64,000 nt of DNA from Cryptomeria japonica (Eukaryota; Streptophyta; Pinopsida; Cupressales; Cupressaceae): positions 104,214,796 to 104,278,795 of the forward strand of contig NC_081415.1 in the NCBI RefSeq assembly GCF_030272615.1, in the 5' to 3' direction. Every line of letters starts with the position of its first letter. The stretch's first letter is position 1. Below the pieces are notes generated by a model. The model was not told the origin of the DNA, ran no database searches, and worked only from the letters and a program-made list of their open reading frames with translations. Of this stretch, positions 22,062-34,675 are shown piece by piece. Made by a program: the position numbers and the translations under genes.

Positions 22062-23040
22062 ATATTCTCCCTTCTAGTACACAACAGGAACGATTAACAA
22101 TTCTCATCGAAGAGACAAAAGAATACAATGTGGGGACTCCTGAAACTCCTCACCACATACATATTGCATCTCTTTTAACTCCAAAGGAACAACCCAAGTT
22201 TGTAGAGTTCTTCCAGAAGCATCAGATCAACTTTGCATGGTCATATGCAGACATGCATGGTCTTTATTCAGATTTAGTCATGCATCACTTCACCATAGCA
22301 GAAGGAGCCAAACCTGTCAAGCAGAAACTTTGCAAGATGCATTCTCAGATTGCGGTATTAGTCAAAGAAGAACTCAAGAAACTCCTAGATGTTGGTTTTA
22401 TTAGACCAATTGATTATGCAGATTGGATATCCAATATTGTGCCTATCGGCAAACCAAATGGGGGCATCCGTATCTGTATTGACTTTAGAGATCTAAACAA
22501 AGCATGTCCTAAAGATGACTTCCCCCTACCAAACATCAACATAATAGTGAACCTAACAACAGGACATGCCATGCTTTCACTCATGGATGGCTTTTCAGGA
22601 TACAATCAGATAAAGATCGCACTAGAGGATCAACATAAGATGACCTTCACATGTCCATGGGGAACATACTATTGGAATGTCATGCCTTTTGGTCTAAAGA
22701 ATGCATGAGCAACCTATCAAAGAGTAATGACCACCATCTTCCATGACATGATGCATACTATAATGGAATATTATGTTGATGATTTACTGGAAAAATCACT
22801 CACAAGAGAAGGTCATCTAGAAATATTAGAGAAAATCTTTGATAGACTAGAACAATATCATGTTTGACTCAACCCAAAGAAATGTGTCTTTGGAGTAACC
22901 TCCAGGAAGCTTCTAGGATACATTGTCTCAAGCAAAGGCATTGAGGTCAACCCAGCAAAGGTCAAAGCAATCATGGACATGCCACCACCAAAGAACATCA
23001 GCTAGCTAAGGACACTACAAGGGCATCTTCAATCTATCTG
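22062..23040 (+). pseudogene. pol: E2 reverse transcriptase
   Basis: An open run to 22708 covers the fingers and palm: Val-Gly-Phe-Ile-Arg-Pro, Pro-Lys-Pro-Asn-Gly-Gly-like, Asp-Phe-Arg-Asp-Leu-Asn-Lys and Gly-Tyr-Asn-Gln-Ile. The stretch ends with Pro-Phe-Gly-Leu-Lys-Asn-Ala and a TGA. The catalytic Tyr-Val-Asp-Asp follows at 22772-22783. Further stops occur near 22867 and 23005. It copied element RNA into DNA. All key residues are visible, but point stops make it inactive. Confidence 0.9.
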
Positions 23041-23610
23041 AAGATTCATTGCACAATTGGCATATAAGTGTCACCCATTTACACACCTGTTACACAAAAA
23101 CATCCGCTTTCAGTGGGATACCAGATGCCAGCAAGCATTCTATGTTCTTAAAGACTATATCATGAATACCCATTGCTGATCCCACCAGATTCGAGCAGAC
23201 CTCTATTACTCTATATTTCAGCAACAAGTACAGCATTGGGTGTACTATTGGCACAACATAATACATAAGGGAAAGAGTGTGCTATTTACTACATCTCTTG
23301 CATAGTGGTTGGCTATGAACTTAATTACACACCTATTGAGAGAGCTTGCCCAGGAGTAATCTTGGCAACCACTAAGTTGAGGCACTATCTATTGACACAT
23401 AAAGTACAACTCATTGCAAAAATTGATCCACTAAAGTATTTACTTAGCAAAGCAGCTTTGACAGGTCACTTGGCGAAATGGGTGATGATTCTAAGTGAAT
23501 TTGATATTGAGTATGTGGACCATAAAGCTATCAAAGGACAAGTCATTGTAGATCAGTTGGCTGATGCACCACTCATAGGTGATCATCCTCTCATTTCCAA
23601 TTTTCCAAAT
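23041..23610 (+). pseudogene. pol: E2 RNase H (first copy)
   Basis: Follows RT directly. The N-terminal part is frameshifted near 23160-23300. An open stretch from 23305 carries the Thr-Pro-Ile-Glu-Arg-Ala block, a His-Tyr-Leu-Leu block and the Glu-Phe-Asp-Ile-Glu-Tyr tail of Gypsy RNase H with Val-Asp-Gln-Leu-Ala-Asp. It would have removed the RNA template. Confidence 0.78.
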
Positions 23611-24055
23611 GAAGAGATATTCATGATCACATCAGCACAACCATGGAAACTGTACTTTGATGGTTCATATACTAGGCATGGCTCAGGGGCAGGCATTTTG
23701 TTTATCACACCTCAAGGTGACAACATCCTGAAGTCTTATAGGCTCACATTTCCATGTACAAACAACATAGCTAAATATGAGGCCTTGATCATAGGACTCA
23801 GGCTAGCCATACAATAGAAGTTACAAGAACTACAAGTATATGGTGACTCCCAACTAGTCATTCGACAAGAAACAAAACCAAGGATGACAATCTCAGGCCA
23901 TACAAACAAATGGTAGACAAATTAAAAACATCATTCACTACTATCACCTTTGAGCAGATACCCAGAGATCAGAATCGAGTTGTTGACGCTATGGCTACCA
24001 TTGCATCTCTCCTACATCTTCCACATAATTCAACACGCTACGAGTTCTTGGTAGA
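23611..24055 (+). pseudogene. pol: E2 second, archaeal-type RNase H-like domain
   Basis: Tyr-Phe-Asp-Gly-Ser at 23651-23665, Lys-Tyr-Glu-Ala-Leu near 23773 and Tyr-Gly-Asp-Ser-Gln-Leu near 23839 are the Asp, Glu and Asp catalytic positions of a second RNase H fold. Gypsy elements of the Tat branch are known for this extra domain, which is the main reason for the assignment. A stop at 23815 and a later frameshift break it. Confidence 0.78.
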
Positions 24056-24289
24056 ATAGCTTTGGATTCCCGCTTATGATATCCCTAAATCCGAGATGAT
24101 ATGTTGCCTTGTTGGTTCTGAATCCCCATGGTATGGTGAGTTCTACACTTACCTCCGTGATCACATACTTCCTCCTAACCAATCGAATAACCAATGCAAA
24201 ACTTTCATTCATCAAACTGCTCGATATACCATTATTGTTGAAACCCTATACCAACGAGGTCTTGATGTTACTCTCCTTTGATGTCTGGA

Positions 24290-25384
24290 ATAGGATGAGA
24301 TAACAAAGACCTTAGAAGAGGTACATGAAGGAATTTGTGGAACTCATGCAAGCGGTCCATCACTAGCCAAGAAAATCCTATGCAATGGATACTATTGGCC
24401 ATCCATGGAAAAAGACTCTTACTACTTTGTCAAAAAGTGCAAGAAATGTCAAGTTCATGGAGACCTGATACATGCACCAGCATAGGAATTGCAACCCATC
24501 ACAACACCATGGCCTTTTTGTCAATGGGGCCTTGACCTTGTGGGTAAAATCTATCCACCTTCATTCAACGGCCACAAATTCATTATTACCGCCACCAAAT
24601 ACTTCACAAAGTGGATCGAAGTTGTTCCACTTACCCAAATCATTGGCAAGCAAATCACCTCATTCATCCTTAATTACATCATCTACCGGTATGGTGTACC
24701 CATGTCCATCATCACAGATAACGGACTTCCATTCAAAAAGTAGGATGTTCATGAGCTTTGTGAGAAATTCCACATCCAACACCACTTTTCCACTCCCTAT
24801 TACCCACAAGGCAATGGTCAGGCTGAAGCATCAAATAAAAACATATTAAGAATCCTTAAGAAGACAATCAATGATGTCAATCGTGATTGGCACGTTCAAT
24901 TGAATCCAGCACTATGGGCATACTGCACTAGCATTTGAACCCCTACAGGCACAACTCCCTACTCACTAGTCTATGGCACAGAAGCTATCTTACCTATTGA
25001 GGTTGAGATACCATCTCTACGAGTTTCCTTGCACAATCTCATTGATTATGAAGTATACAGAGTATCACATCTCCAAGATTTAGAGCTACTTGATGAGAAG
25101 TGACAAGCTGCATACAATCACTTCAAGGCCTATCAGCAGCGCATGAGCAAAAGCTATAATCATCAGGTTAGACCTTGTACATTTGAGGTAGGTGATCTTG
25201 TTCTTCAAGAGAATCCTCGTAACTAACCAAACCGAGAACATCAGGGAAAGTTTGAATCAATAAGGCTAGGTCCATATGTTATCACTATTGTATTTGGGTC
25301 CAGGGCATATCAGTTGGCTACTTCAGAAGGAGAACTGCTAGCAGATCCGATCAGCAATGTGCACATCAAACGGTTTTATACATA
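24290..25384 (+). pseudogene. pol: E2 integrase
   Basis: In one frame with about six stops: an H2C2 zinc module (Gly-Thr-His ... Cys-Lys-Lys-Cys) near 24340-24460, the catalytic core with Asp in Gly-Leu-Asp-Leu-Val-Gly (24530s), Asp-Asn-Gly (about 24718) and Glu after Gly-Gln-Ala (about 24823), then a C-terminal domain with Glu-Val-Gly-Asp-Leu-Val and Tyr-Gln-Leu. No chromodomain is visible. It inserted the DNA copy into the genome; here it is dead. Confidence 0.88.
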
Positions 25385-27146
25385 AGCTACACAGAGCATC
25401 AGGCTCCCATACATACCAAAAAAACACCGAAAACATTCAGATAAATGAGCTAAAGAAAATACAAAAAAAAAAAAAAAAATCAAAATAGTAAAGAAAAATC
25501 ATGCATCCAAACGGTGAACAACCACTCTGGTGGCACCTTGGGTAAGTACAATGGTGAAAACCTAGAAAATAGGTGCCACTCATAAAGGCTATGGCCCCAT
25601 TGCTTTTTAGACTTGTTGCGATCACGTTCATTACATCCACTCATACATCCATCCAAACCATGACTGGTTATTGATCTGCAATCCAGGATAGTACTTTATG
25701 CATCTCGCATCCCGCTTTTTCATAGTCATGTCTAAAACTGGGGGAAATTCCCTTAATCTAGTTGATGGAAGTGGATTCTATATTACTTGTGATTCGTTGG
25801 GTTCTTCAATCAAAACTGTCTCACAAAATCCAAAAACATTCAAAACAATCACCAAAATATCAAAAACATTGGAAAACTATCTCACAAAATCCAAAAGCAT
25901 CAGAAAACATAAAAAATCAATCAAAAACATGGCAACACCTTGTACATATGCATCCAAGCAGATACCAAACAAACATTGTAAAATAATCCAATGATGACCA
26001 CTTATCCGATCAACCAAACAATCAACATCAAACACACACCAACTGTCTTAAACAAGGATGCATCCTTCCTTACCAAAAACAAAGACAAAATGACATTTTT
26101 CTTTGACAAGAAAATTTTGTTTAAGCTATCAAATACTTGGTTGATTTGTAGGTTATTTATTCATATCAGGTTCCTACAACATTGTTTGTGTATCTTCTGT
26201 GAATTATTCTAATGAAGTACTGGGGCATGTACTAATGGTGTCTATGTGGGAAGTTCACAAAGCTATGTGATCTTATGCAAAATGCAATTATATATCACTA
26301 TGGCTTGCTGACTATAGCATATACCTCGACCATATGAGCATGAACCATTATCGAGGGTCCATATTCTTTATTCTTTATAAATGCTATTTGCTTGCAGGTA
26401 CAATGATCCATCTTTTGTTCCTACTGCCTCATCCAAACTCGATAATGATTTATCTCTTACTATGGTATGAACTTGTCTCGGGATATGATCGGAAAAAGAT
26501 CAAGGAGGACATTCCAGGTCATGCATGAAAGGAGATAATCCTTGTCTATTCCGCAAGCAATACTCAGGTCAACTTGATCCATTATATCAAGTATCTTGTA
26601 TTAACTTGCTATATCAAAATCCATGTAAAGAATACTTAGGTCATCTTGAATCATTATGTCATTCCATCTCATCTGTATATATTGCATTCTACTGCATTTC
26701 ACCCATCCATACATTCATAATAGCTACATATCATGCATACATAGTCATAATAATGCATACTCTACTTTACTCATCTTCTTCCATAGGACTCGGTCCTAGG
26801 TCCTCCATATCTTCTACTTAACACTGAATCCCCCCTCACCCTCCCTATCTTGGTCATTATCATAATCCCTTCATCGTTTACCATCACCCCAATCAAGCCA
26901 TGTTCATCACCATCCATCTCTAAATAGGAGGGAATGCGCTTCCCATCCTTAGTCAACCCAATCAAGCAAGTTACTCTATCTGCACAAGTACATCGACTCA
27001 CACACACCTAGACTATCAACAAATACTCTGATCAAGTATCTTTGGGTCTCAACAGGTAATCGATCATGGTAATCCTAGACTACATCAGGCATTTATCATA
27101 ATGACCTAGTCTCAATAGGGTTGCCATGATTCCCCACAACCATCCA

Positions 27147-27184
<38 letters not shown>

Positions 27185-27757
27185 AATTGATCAACCAATC
27201 AAACACAATCCAACATACAATTACATCAATTGTCTAAGTCTCAACAAGTATTTTACTTCATATACCATGACTTCATCGGGCAATTGCATCAATTGTCTAA
27301 GTCACATCAGGTCACTTTGATTCACTTACTCAGACTTTATCTTGTCCAAGCGACCAACTAACATCAACTGTCATGCTTTGACTCGATCGAGGTAATTAAA
27401 CCAATTGCACCATATTGTTCAATCAATTTTAATCAATTGTATAGCATCAATCAAAATCACACACCACATTTGTACCGTATATTTTGCCTAACCTAAAGGT
27501 ACTCACTGGCTTGTTGTTTCTCCATTTCACTCCGTTTTCTCCCATTCTTTCCCCGTTATTGCTATAAACTTCTCTTCTACCACCCTGCCAATTTTCATTC
27601 TTTTTTAAGAGATTGCCCGATTTTTCAAAAAAAATCGACCCATCTCTCGAGGGGGCATACCACCCACTAAATTAAAATTTCATGGGGCATTTATTCACAC
27701 CTATGTTTCTTTCTTTGAAATGACGCGATAAACTGCACCGTCTCAAAGAGGGGCAAA
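25385..27757 (+). other. E2 3' untranslated region with degenerate repeats and polypurine tract
   Basis: 2.4 kb without a convincing gene. From about 26510 to 27420 a loose unit of some 50-70 bp recurs around GACT-x-ATCAGGTCAT-like cores, for example near 26513, 26561, 26635, 27050, 27305 and 27390. CAAAGAGGGGCAAA (27744-27757) abuts the 3' LTR as polypurine tract. Confidence 0.65.
27148..27181 (+). repeat. (CA)n microsatellite
   Basis: About 16 CA units in the E2 3' untranslated region. Confidence 0.95.
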
Positions 27758-29131
27758 TATAGTCACATAAATATGTCCATTTTAATTAAATGAATATTTC
27801 TTATTTATTTGATTAAAAACCCACCAGCCAACAGTTAATTAAATTAATATTTAATTAATTCATCTTCAAAACATTCTCCTATTAATTAAATAAATTATTC
27901 AATTTATCTTAATTAATTCATTCAACCAAATTCACAAACAATTAAATGAATAAATTCTATTTATTCAATTTAATCCTCTTTCCTCTTTTAAATAAATTAA
28001 ATAAAAGATTTATTTAAATCATTTATTCCCCCCCACTTGCATTTTCCTACATCTCCCACTTTCCTCCTAAATCCCCTTCCTAAATTCTTCTAGAACCTAT
28101 CTAATCCTAATCAATTAGCCTAATCCATCCCCTAATTATTGTCACATTCCTAAGCAACTTGGAGTCACTTCTCAAAGACTTCAAAGTGTTTGAAAAACAT
28201 TTAATGCTTTGTGTGTTCAACAATTTAACCTCTAAAGTCTTCTAAACCACTTATGGCTCTTACATGACCATTTATGGTTAACCCCTAACTCAACCCTCAT
28301 GTGACTCATGTGTCTCCTCAAGCATTTATTGCTTTGACCATGGTTATCCTTTTAACCCTTGCACAAAAGTTTATCCATTGGATAAAAGTTTTATTCTTTG
28401 AATAAAGAATTCATTCACTCAACCCAACCTTGACCTTAACTCCAAAGTTAACCTTCAGGTCATATCAAGCATTTAATGCTTATTCCCTCTCCTGTCAACC
28501 TATCTCATATTGACACTTGTCATCCTGAGATTGGGTTGAAAGCCCTCACATGGATTGAATATCATTCAATCCTGACCCTTGTTGAGATTACTCAATATCA
28601 ACCATCCATTGCCCTATTTTCACTATAAATAGAGCTCTCATTCCTCATTTTCAAATCCTCGAGCATTCAGCATTCATAGTCATAATCTAGAAAACTTGTA
28701 TGCATTTAATCTATAGGCATTTCTAGAGAGCATTTAGCATCATATTCACTCTTTTGGTTTAAAATCAATTAGTTAATTAGATAAATCTCTTATTTCAGCT
28801 TTTTTTCACACTTGCATAGAATAGTTAAAACATTTCAATCTTGAACCTTTATAAGCATCCATAGTGCAAAAAGCTGTTGAGAGCTACACTAATTTGGAAC
28901 TTGGAGAGGGGAGGAACAAAGGAGAAGGAGCTAAGAGCATGTTAAAAGGCATTTGGAGATGTCTTGTGGTATTTATTTCCAAAGTTAAATCCTTTATCAT
29001 GTTTTTAGTGTCTCTTTTGATATGCTTGCTTAGATTAGTTTTTGGTTGATTAACACTAACAGTTTCTTGTGTTTTTGTGCGTTATTCCACCACAGATTTT
29101 TGTCTAACCTTATCCATTTTGCAGAGCATCA
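27758..29131 (+). repeat. E2 3' LTR
   Basis: 1374 bp; starts TATAGTCAC (the TG has mutated to TA) and ends GAGCATCA. Aligns to 12474-13794 apart from the extra 57 bp near 27865. TATA box at 28624-28632. Confidence 0.9.
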
Positions 29132-29136
29132 GAAAG
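29132..29136. repeat. Target-site duplication of E2, right copy (GAAAG)
   Basis: See 12469-12473. Confidence 0.88.
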
Positions 29137-29546
29137 TATTCATTAATTTGTAATGCAAGTAAAGTATGCATGGAAATTAGATGCATGGCATATATTTTAA
29201 TGTATGAGTGAACGAATGTATGGTTAAATTGTAATGGATGAACTTCTCATGTTCTCTATAATTTTAACCTACCGAACGAATTTATCTTTATTTAAAGTAT
29301 TATCATGTCATTCAGTTAATTAACTTATTGGATTTATTAGCGTGAGTTGAGTTATGTGTTGAATCAAGTAATCATGTTGGGAAACTCTTTAGGTGTTAGT
29401 TAAGTCTTCCGTTGTGTAAATCTGAACTTAGTGATAATTCAATGCATCATTATTCTGTTTATCTCTTTAAAAAAAACAAAAATTATTTGCACTCTATTCT
29501 TGTATTTTAGCATTATCCCTTCGGGGTTTCCTAGCAAGGTATTACA
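29137..29546 (+). repeat. Element A long 3' LTR, second part
   Basis: Continues the LTR that stops at 12473. It ends GGGGTTTCCTAGCAAGGTATTACA, closely matching the end of the other long LTR (GGGTTTCTGGCGGGGCATTACA at 51659). This shows that the two flanks of E2 belong to one LTR. Confidence 0.78.
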
Positions 29547-29930
29547 TCTGGTCTTTTTCATCCTGAGCATAAACAATCTTGATAGTGTACTCCTGTCGTT
29601 GTGTTACATGACTTTTCTGATTATATCTCAGCTAGTTCAATCAAAACCTCATCAATCTGATCAATCGGATCTACTTAGATCACATATTATACAAGATAGA
29701 TCATTCCTGAAACCAGACTTGGTCTCAATCACTTTACTTAATCATTACCTCAAATGAACAACTAGCTCCGATTTAATCTTGACTTTTGTATCACTCTTAG
29801 CTCTCAGTCACATTGATTGTAAATGCATGTTCAAACCAGGACCTCTTCTAAGAAAGCTGACAAAAGTAAGGACAGTTTTTTTCATTACAAACTAATCCAT
29901 TCTTGAAAATCAAAACTATCATAAATATCC
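29547..29930 (+). other. E4 leader remnant
   Basis: Non-coding sequence between the end of the long LTR and the first gag ATG. The phrase TTTTCATTACAAACTAAT near 29880 resembles one just downstream of the E2 primer site (about 13870), supporting a leader of a related element. Confidence 0.45.
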
Positions 29931-31690
29931 ATGGCTACCTTGGCTCAACAAATTCAAGATCTCAAGAGATAAATATATGACATTCAAGCCCAACGAAAAG
30001 ATTCAATGACCCCTTTTGAGATAAAATTTCATGATATCAAGAACACCAGACTTCAAGAAATGCTAAAACAACTATATAAGGTGGAACAAAAAGTAATAGA
30101 AAATCAAAAGCCAAATCTCATACGAGATCACAAGACATCTTCACCAAGACAAGAAGACATCTATCCCCTAGATAGACAATTTACACCTTTGGGGCAATCT
30201 ATTGAGTCAGCTTTGGAAGAGCTTATTGAGTATAATCTTATCATATTGCCTCACAAGACCGTATGGGGATGTAAAATTTTGAGTAATTACTGTGCATATC
30301 ATAGGAATAACAAACATAAAATTCAAGACCTCCTTGATGATGGTGTTATTGAAATTGAAGATCCTAATAAATCACCTAAGGAGAAACCAGATGTCATTAC
30401 CAAGCATGATCAAAATTATGAACCTATGTCTAGCAATGGCCCACATGTAGCCTCCATCTCTTCCATGTTTCCTCCATCTCCTAAGGCTTCTCAACAAAAT
30501 TCCATACCATATCCCTCAAATAATGAATCTAATGATGAAACTTATCATGTTGACCCTCAAGGGCTATCTCAAGGGCCATCCCATCCAATGGTTGAAAAAG
30601 ATCCTATCTCTCTAGAATCCCACGATTTTCTCATTATAACTTTCCATTTCTTCCAAGATGATCTCATTCCATCTCAAAAGTAAAGCATCCTTACAAATCC
30701 CATTCCTATTCCACTTCATAAGAAAGATCATGATGCCTCTTCCATCTTTTCAAATGATCCTATTCAAAATGAAGAGTCAAACACCCTTCCTACTCTATCC
30801 AATGGTCCTCTTCCATGTCAAGATCAAAGTATCTCTTCATCTCCTTGTCATAATCCTCCATTTTCACCTCAAGGATCCATCATGCCTATAAAGCCCTCTC
30901 ATGATCCTACAAGTCAAAATATTTATAAAGGCAAAGGGGTAGACCTTCACAAGCAAGAACGCCTCCATATTAAAGAAAATATTAAGGGTCTTGGCCTTAG
31001 TGTCATTCCTCAAGATGTTGGTACCCCTACTAAACCAAAATCCAGATACACGCCTTCCCCTTCATTTCTTCCATCCATTTTAGGACCCTATATCCCTCCA
31101 TCCCTTATGAAGGATCAACAAAGGCATACATCTTCACACACCTTCCATACATCTAAAAGGACATAAAGGCCCACTAAACAAAATAAAGTAAAATCAAAAG
31201 TTATATGGGTTCCTAAGGCACTTCTAGAAGCAAATGTCTTCCAAGGAACTATAAAAGCATGAAAAATCAAAAACCATGTGGATCCCTAAGTGGCTCCTTG
31301 AAGCACAACAATCTAAAGAAAAATCCAAATCAACATCCAAAATTGTTGTTCCTCCATCCAAACCTTCCAAATCAATTTCTCCATCACCTCCTTCATCCAT
31401 TTTGGATCCTTATGTCCCAAAATCACTGGCTGTTCCTCCATCCAAATCTCAAAATTTGGGATCCACTTTTCCTCCATCACACCACACCTCAAGATTTGTC
31501 CCAATGATGATCCTGCCATCATTTCCGTTCACTCATGGACCAACCTTTCAATATGTGATCCATTATCCAACACCTCTTTTTCACTCTTCCATCCCCCTTA
31601 TCCAATCCTTTTCATAAGAATCTACCCTAGTTTCATCACAAAATCCAAAAAATAAGGAAATCAATATTGGAGATTATTAACATGTACACT
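29931..31690 (+). pseudogene. E4 gag remnant lacking the capsid core
   Basis: ATG at 29931 (Met-Ala-Thr-Leu-Ala-Gln-Gln) is followed by a stop and an open frame 30006-30683. It holds a Lys/Glu-rich helix, then directly Phe-Thr-Pro-Leu-Gly-Gln-Ser, the motif that precedes the knuckle in E1 and E2. The Gag core of some 150 residues that should lie between is absent. The knuckle is itself truncated (Cys-x2-His-x4-His, no final Cys). Past a stop the same phase runs on (30882-31166) through a Pro/Ser/His-rich region with Gly-Leu-Gly-Leu, then decays. It resembles the layout of E1: Gag-like part plus Pro-rich tail and no pol. Confidence 0.6.
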
Positions 31691-34675
31691 TAGTTGAGTC
31701 CTTATATCCTATTGGAAAAGACATCTTTATCCAACTCTTCAAACAGAGACCAATGAACTACCTACACAAAACTCCCTCGCCCTATGAACATCATACACCT
31801 TAAACAATACTATATCTAAGGGTTGGGTTGGTTTAGGTTTTACTTCCCGCATTGCATCTCAAAGCACTACATCACATATAGTTTCTTTTTTTTTCAATGC
31901 ATCGCATTCACAAAATTTATGCATTTGCATATAGCAGCATTAATAAAACAAGACAATTGTCCAAGTTTATCATTTGTTTGCATGCAAGAGAAACAAGGGT
32001 CGTCTCCTTTCATAGATATTTAGACATGGTCTTTGAGGTCCTAATGTCATTCATTTTAAACATCACCCCGTGATGATGCTTTACTTATGGTTTGGTAGTG
32101 ATTTCACTATTTGAGACTTATTAACCCAAAATCTATCAATTTCTATATCTCAAACACATTAACAAAATCTCTAATTCATTCTAGACACCTAGTTGATTAT
32201 ATGACTAGTGAAAAATATAAAATTCTACTTTAGCGCTACTATAATTGTCACACCCAAGTAGGTTTAATTACTTACAAGTCAAGGCATGAAAAATAAAAAA
32301 TAAAAAGTTCTATGTCAAATATTCATCTCAAGGAAAAAGAGCAATGATATATAACTGCAATATCACACATACAAGTGTGACAAAAAGCTTGACTATGGGA
32401 ACATGCGAGTAACTCCATCAGGCCTATGGATGCCTGCTGGCAATGGAGCAATATTTGAGAAATTACAATCTATAACCTCATCGAAGCTCTAAAAGCTTGC
32501 TAGTAGTGAGGCTCTATACGAGATGCTTTTGAAGTTGGAATAATCCACGTAGCTAGTCATATAGGATGCTAAGGATCTTTAGTGAACACAAGAGCATGAA
32601 TTAACTCATTTGCACGCACATGGGCAAAAGAAGATCAAAGTTTCAAGAACCAATGTGGAAGTTTTTCGTGTCTCCATTTGTAAATCCTAGTCACTAAGTG
32701 TGTTAATTTGGATGTTCCAAGGGACCTTGAGGATTAATTGACCACTTATCTATGAAATGCTTCATACCTCCAATTCAATTGGTGTATCACGAAATGCTAA
32801 ACAAACACAGCCATCCTTGTTTGAATAGGAAATGCATATTCATCATGCATATTGCATTAACATGGTCATATCAAAAATTCATTGTCTCCACATGCATTCT
32901 GCAAATCATCATGTCATATAGGTTTGCATATTGGGGGCATAGCTGAAAAAAATTAAAAAAATCATAAAAGTCCTAGAAAAAAAAATCCTAAACATTATAA
33001 AATGTCCTAAAAAAATATTAAAAATAAAAAGCTCACAATATAAAAAACTGAAAAAATCAAACCAAGAAAGCATAGACCATCCATCAAACTAAATCAACAA
33101 CACAAACTCTCAAAGAATGCAATCAAACTTATCGCATGTCTTGTTAATCAATCTATCAAACTCTATCAAACATCAACATGTCTTATACAAGGAAGGGTAC
33201 ACTCGAAACCAGACAAATTGGTCTTATACGGGGTACTCACTCTTTGAAACTAGACATTCCTATCAATGATCACACAAATCAAAACAATGACATAGATCAA
33301 TATGGTTGCTGGATTTTGTCTAGGTTAGTCTTATTTCCTTTACTGAAGTGTTGCATTTTTGCTTTAGCTTGTGCATATCTTTGAGTCGCTTTTGTGACAC
33401 CTTGGTTCTTCTTAGAACCTTCATGGCCTGAAACCAATCAACGTCCTATTCTTAGGGTACTTGACTAATCAATCTAAATGTCCTATGTAGTTTAACCAAG
33501 TTATCTTTCTGTCAGTAGTACCAGGTCGTCGAATCTAAGTCAGTCACATGTCTCCAATCCACTGCAGAGTTTTACCACTAAGTAAATAAGCAAAACAAGA
33601 ACAATAAAAATAATCACTCAAACTATTTGAGATTTGATTGAAATTAGCTTTGTGTGTTGTCTTTTCAATTGGTTTTCACTTATTATTCCCTCTGAGTAAC
33701 TCAAGGAAATCTATCTTGACTAAGAGGAGCAAGGACTAGGGGTATAATACTTTTCTTTGTTTTCTGCTTGTAAGAATAATTTCAATGATTTGAAAACATC
33801 TCATAAGCTAGGTTTCTATGATAAGTGCCTTCACATCAAGCTAAAATTGCCACACATACCTCAATTCCATTTATTTGTATGCTACAGGGAGGTTGGAATC
33901 ATTTCCTTGTCTGTTTTGAGTAAATTTCTTTATCATGCAATCTGGATACATGCTTAATCTATCCTAGGATATGAATGGTACAAGGGTCATTGCAGACAAG
34001 ATAATTAATATTGCATATGACAAGGAAGGAACTCTGCTTTTTCTGGTGTGTTTGCATGCAAGCCACATTCAGGTCATCCTGGCTCTTTATGCCTTGATGC
34101 TTATGTTTTCTTTCTATATTAAAAAGGACGTGACATTCAGGTCATCTTGGCTCTTTGTGCCTTGGTGCTTGTGTTTATTCCTACATTTCCGCTTAGTGAT
34201 GAGAAAAAGAAAACTAAAGTCCAGTGACTCAATCCTAGTTTGCATACATATCCCATTTCGCATACATGAGTATATCATAGATCCATAAGCCCACTACGCA
34301 TTCATTTGCATTCATACTATTGCATGAAAAATAACAAAAAAATAAACATTTGCATTATTAGATCATCATTTTCCTTCATCAAATCATTTATTTGCATATG
34401 AAAAAGAAACAAAAACATTCATATTCATCTGCATTACATACATACATACTGAAGAGAAATACATTTATATAGAACAACAACATAAAGAAAAGGCATCTCA
34501 GAAATAATTGCATATCAATAGCACAAATACGAATGAGCTCAAGTCACAAACTCATATATATCTCATCAATGTCAAAGAGTACAAATGATATAAAATGTCA
34601 TAAATATTGTCAATCGGGGCAAGAATTGTATAAACTACAAAAATGGGGTACAAAATATGGGAGATATCTAAAAAT
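31691..34675 (+). other. E4 3' spacer, no gene seen
   Basis: 3 kb of AT-rich sequence with short unsupported frames. A G-run near 32934 (TTGGGGGCATAGC) resembles a polypurine tract. A 68-bp tandem duplication starts at 34071 and 34139 with the core AGGTCATCYTGGCTCTTT, similar in feel to the AGGTCA-type units in the E2 3' region. Confidence 0.5.
34071..34200 (+). repeat. 68-bp tandem duplication
   Basis: AGGTCATCCTGGCTCTTTAT at 34071 recurs as AGGTCATCTTGGCTCTTTGT at 34139; the following GCCTTGATGCTTATGTTT and GCCTTGGTGCTTGTGTTT match too. Confidence 0.8.

Larger units (their letters stand above)
12474..29131 (+). mobile_element. E2: full-length, inactive Ty3/Gypsy element of Tat type
   Basis: A 16.7-kb insertion in the LTR of element A, with LTRs 12474-13794 and 27758-29131, tRNA-Trp-like primer site, 3-kb leader, gag, protease, G-patch-like segment, reverse transcriptase, RNase H, a second RNase H-like domain, integrase, a 2.4-kb 3' untranslated region and a polypurine tract. 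Order and content fit the Tat branch, in which a second (archaeal-type) RNase H domain follows the first. Stops and frameshifts break every domain. About 46 LTR substitutions (3.5%) plus a 57-bp indel make it older than E1 and the Copia element. An antisense E1-family solo LTR interrupts pol. Confidence 0.92.
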
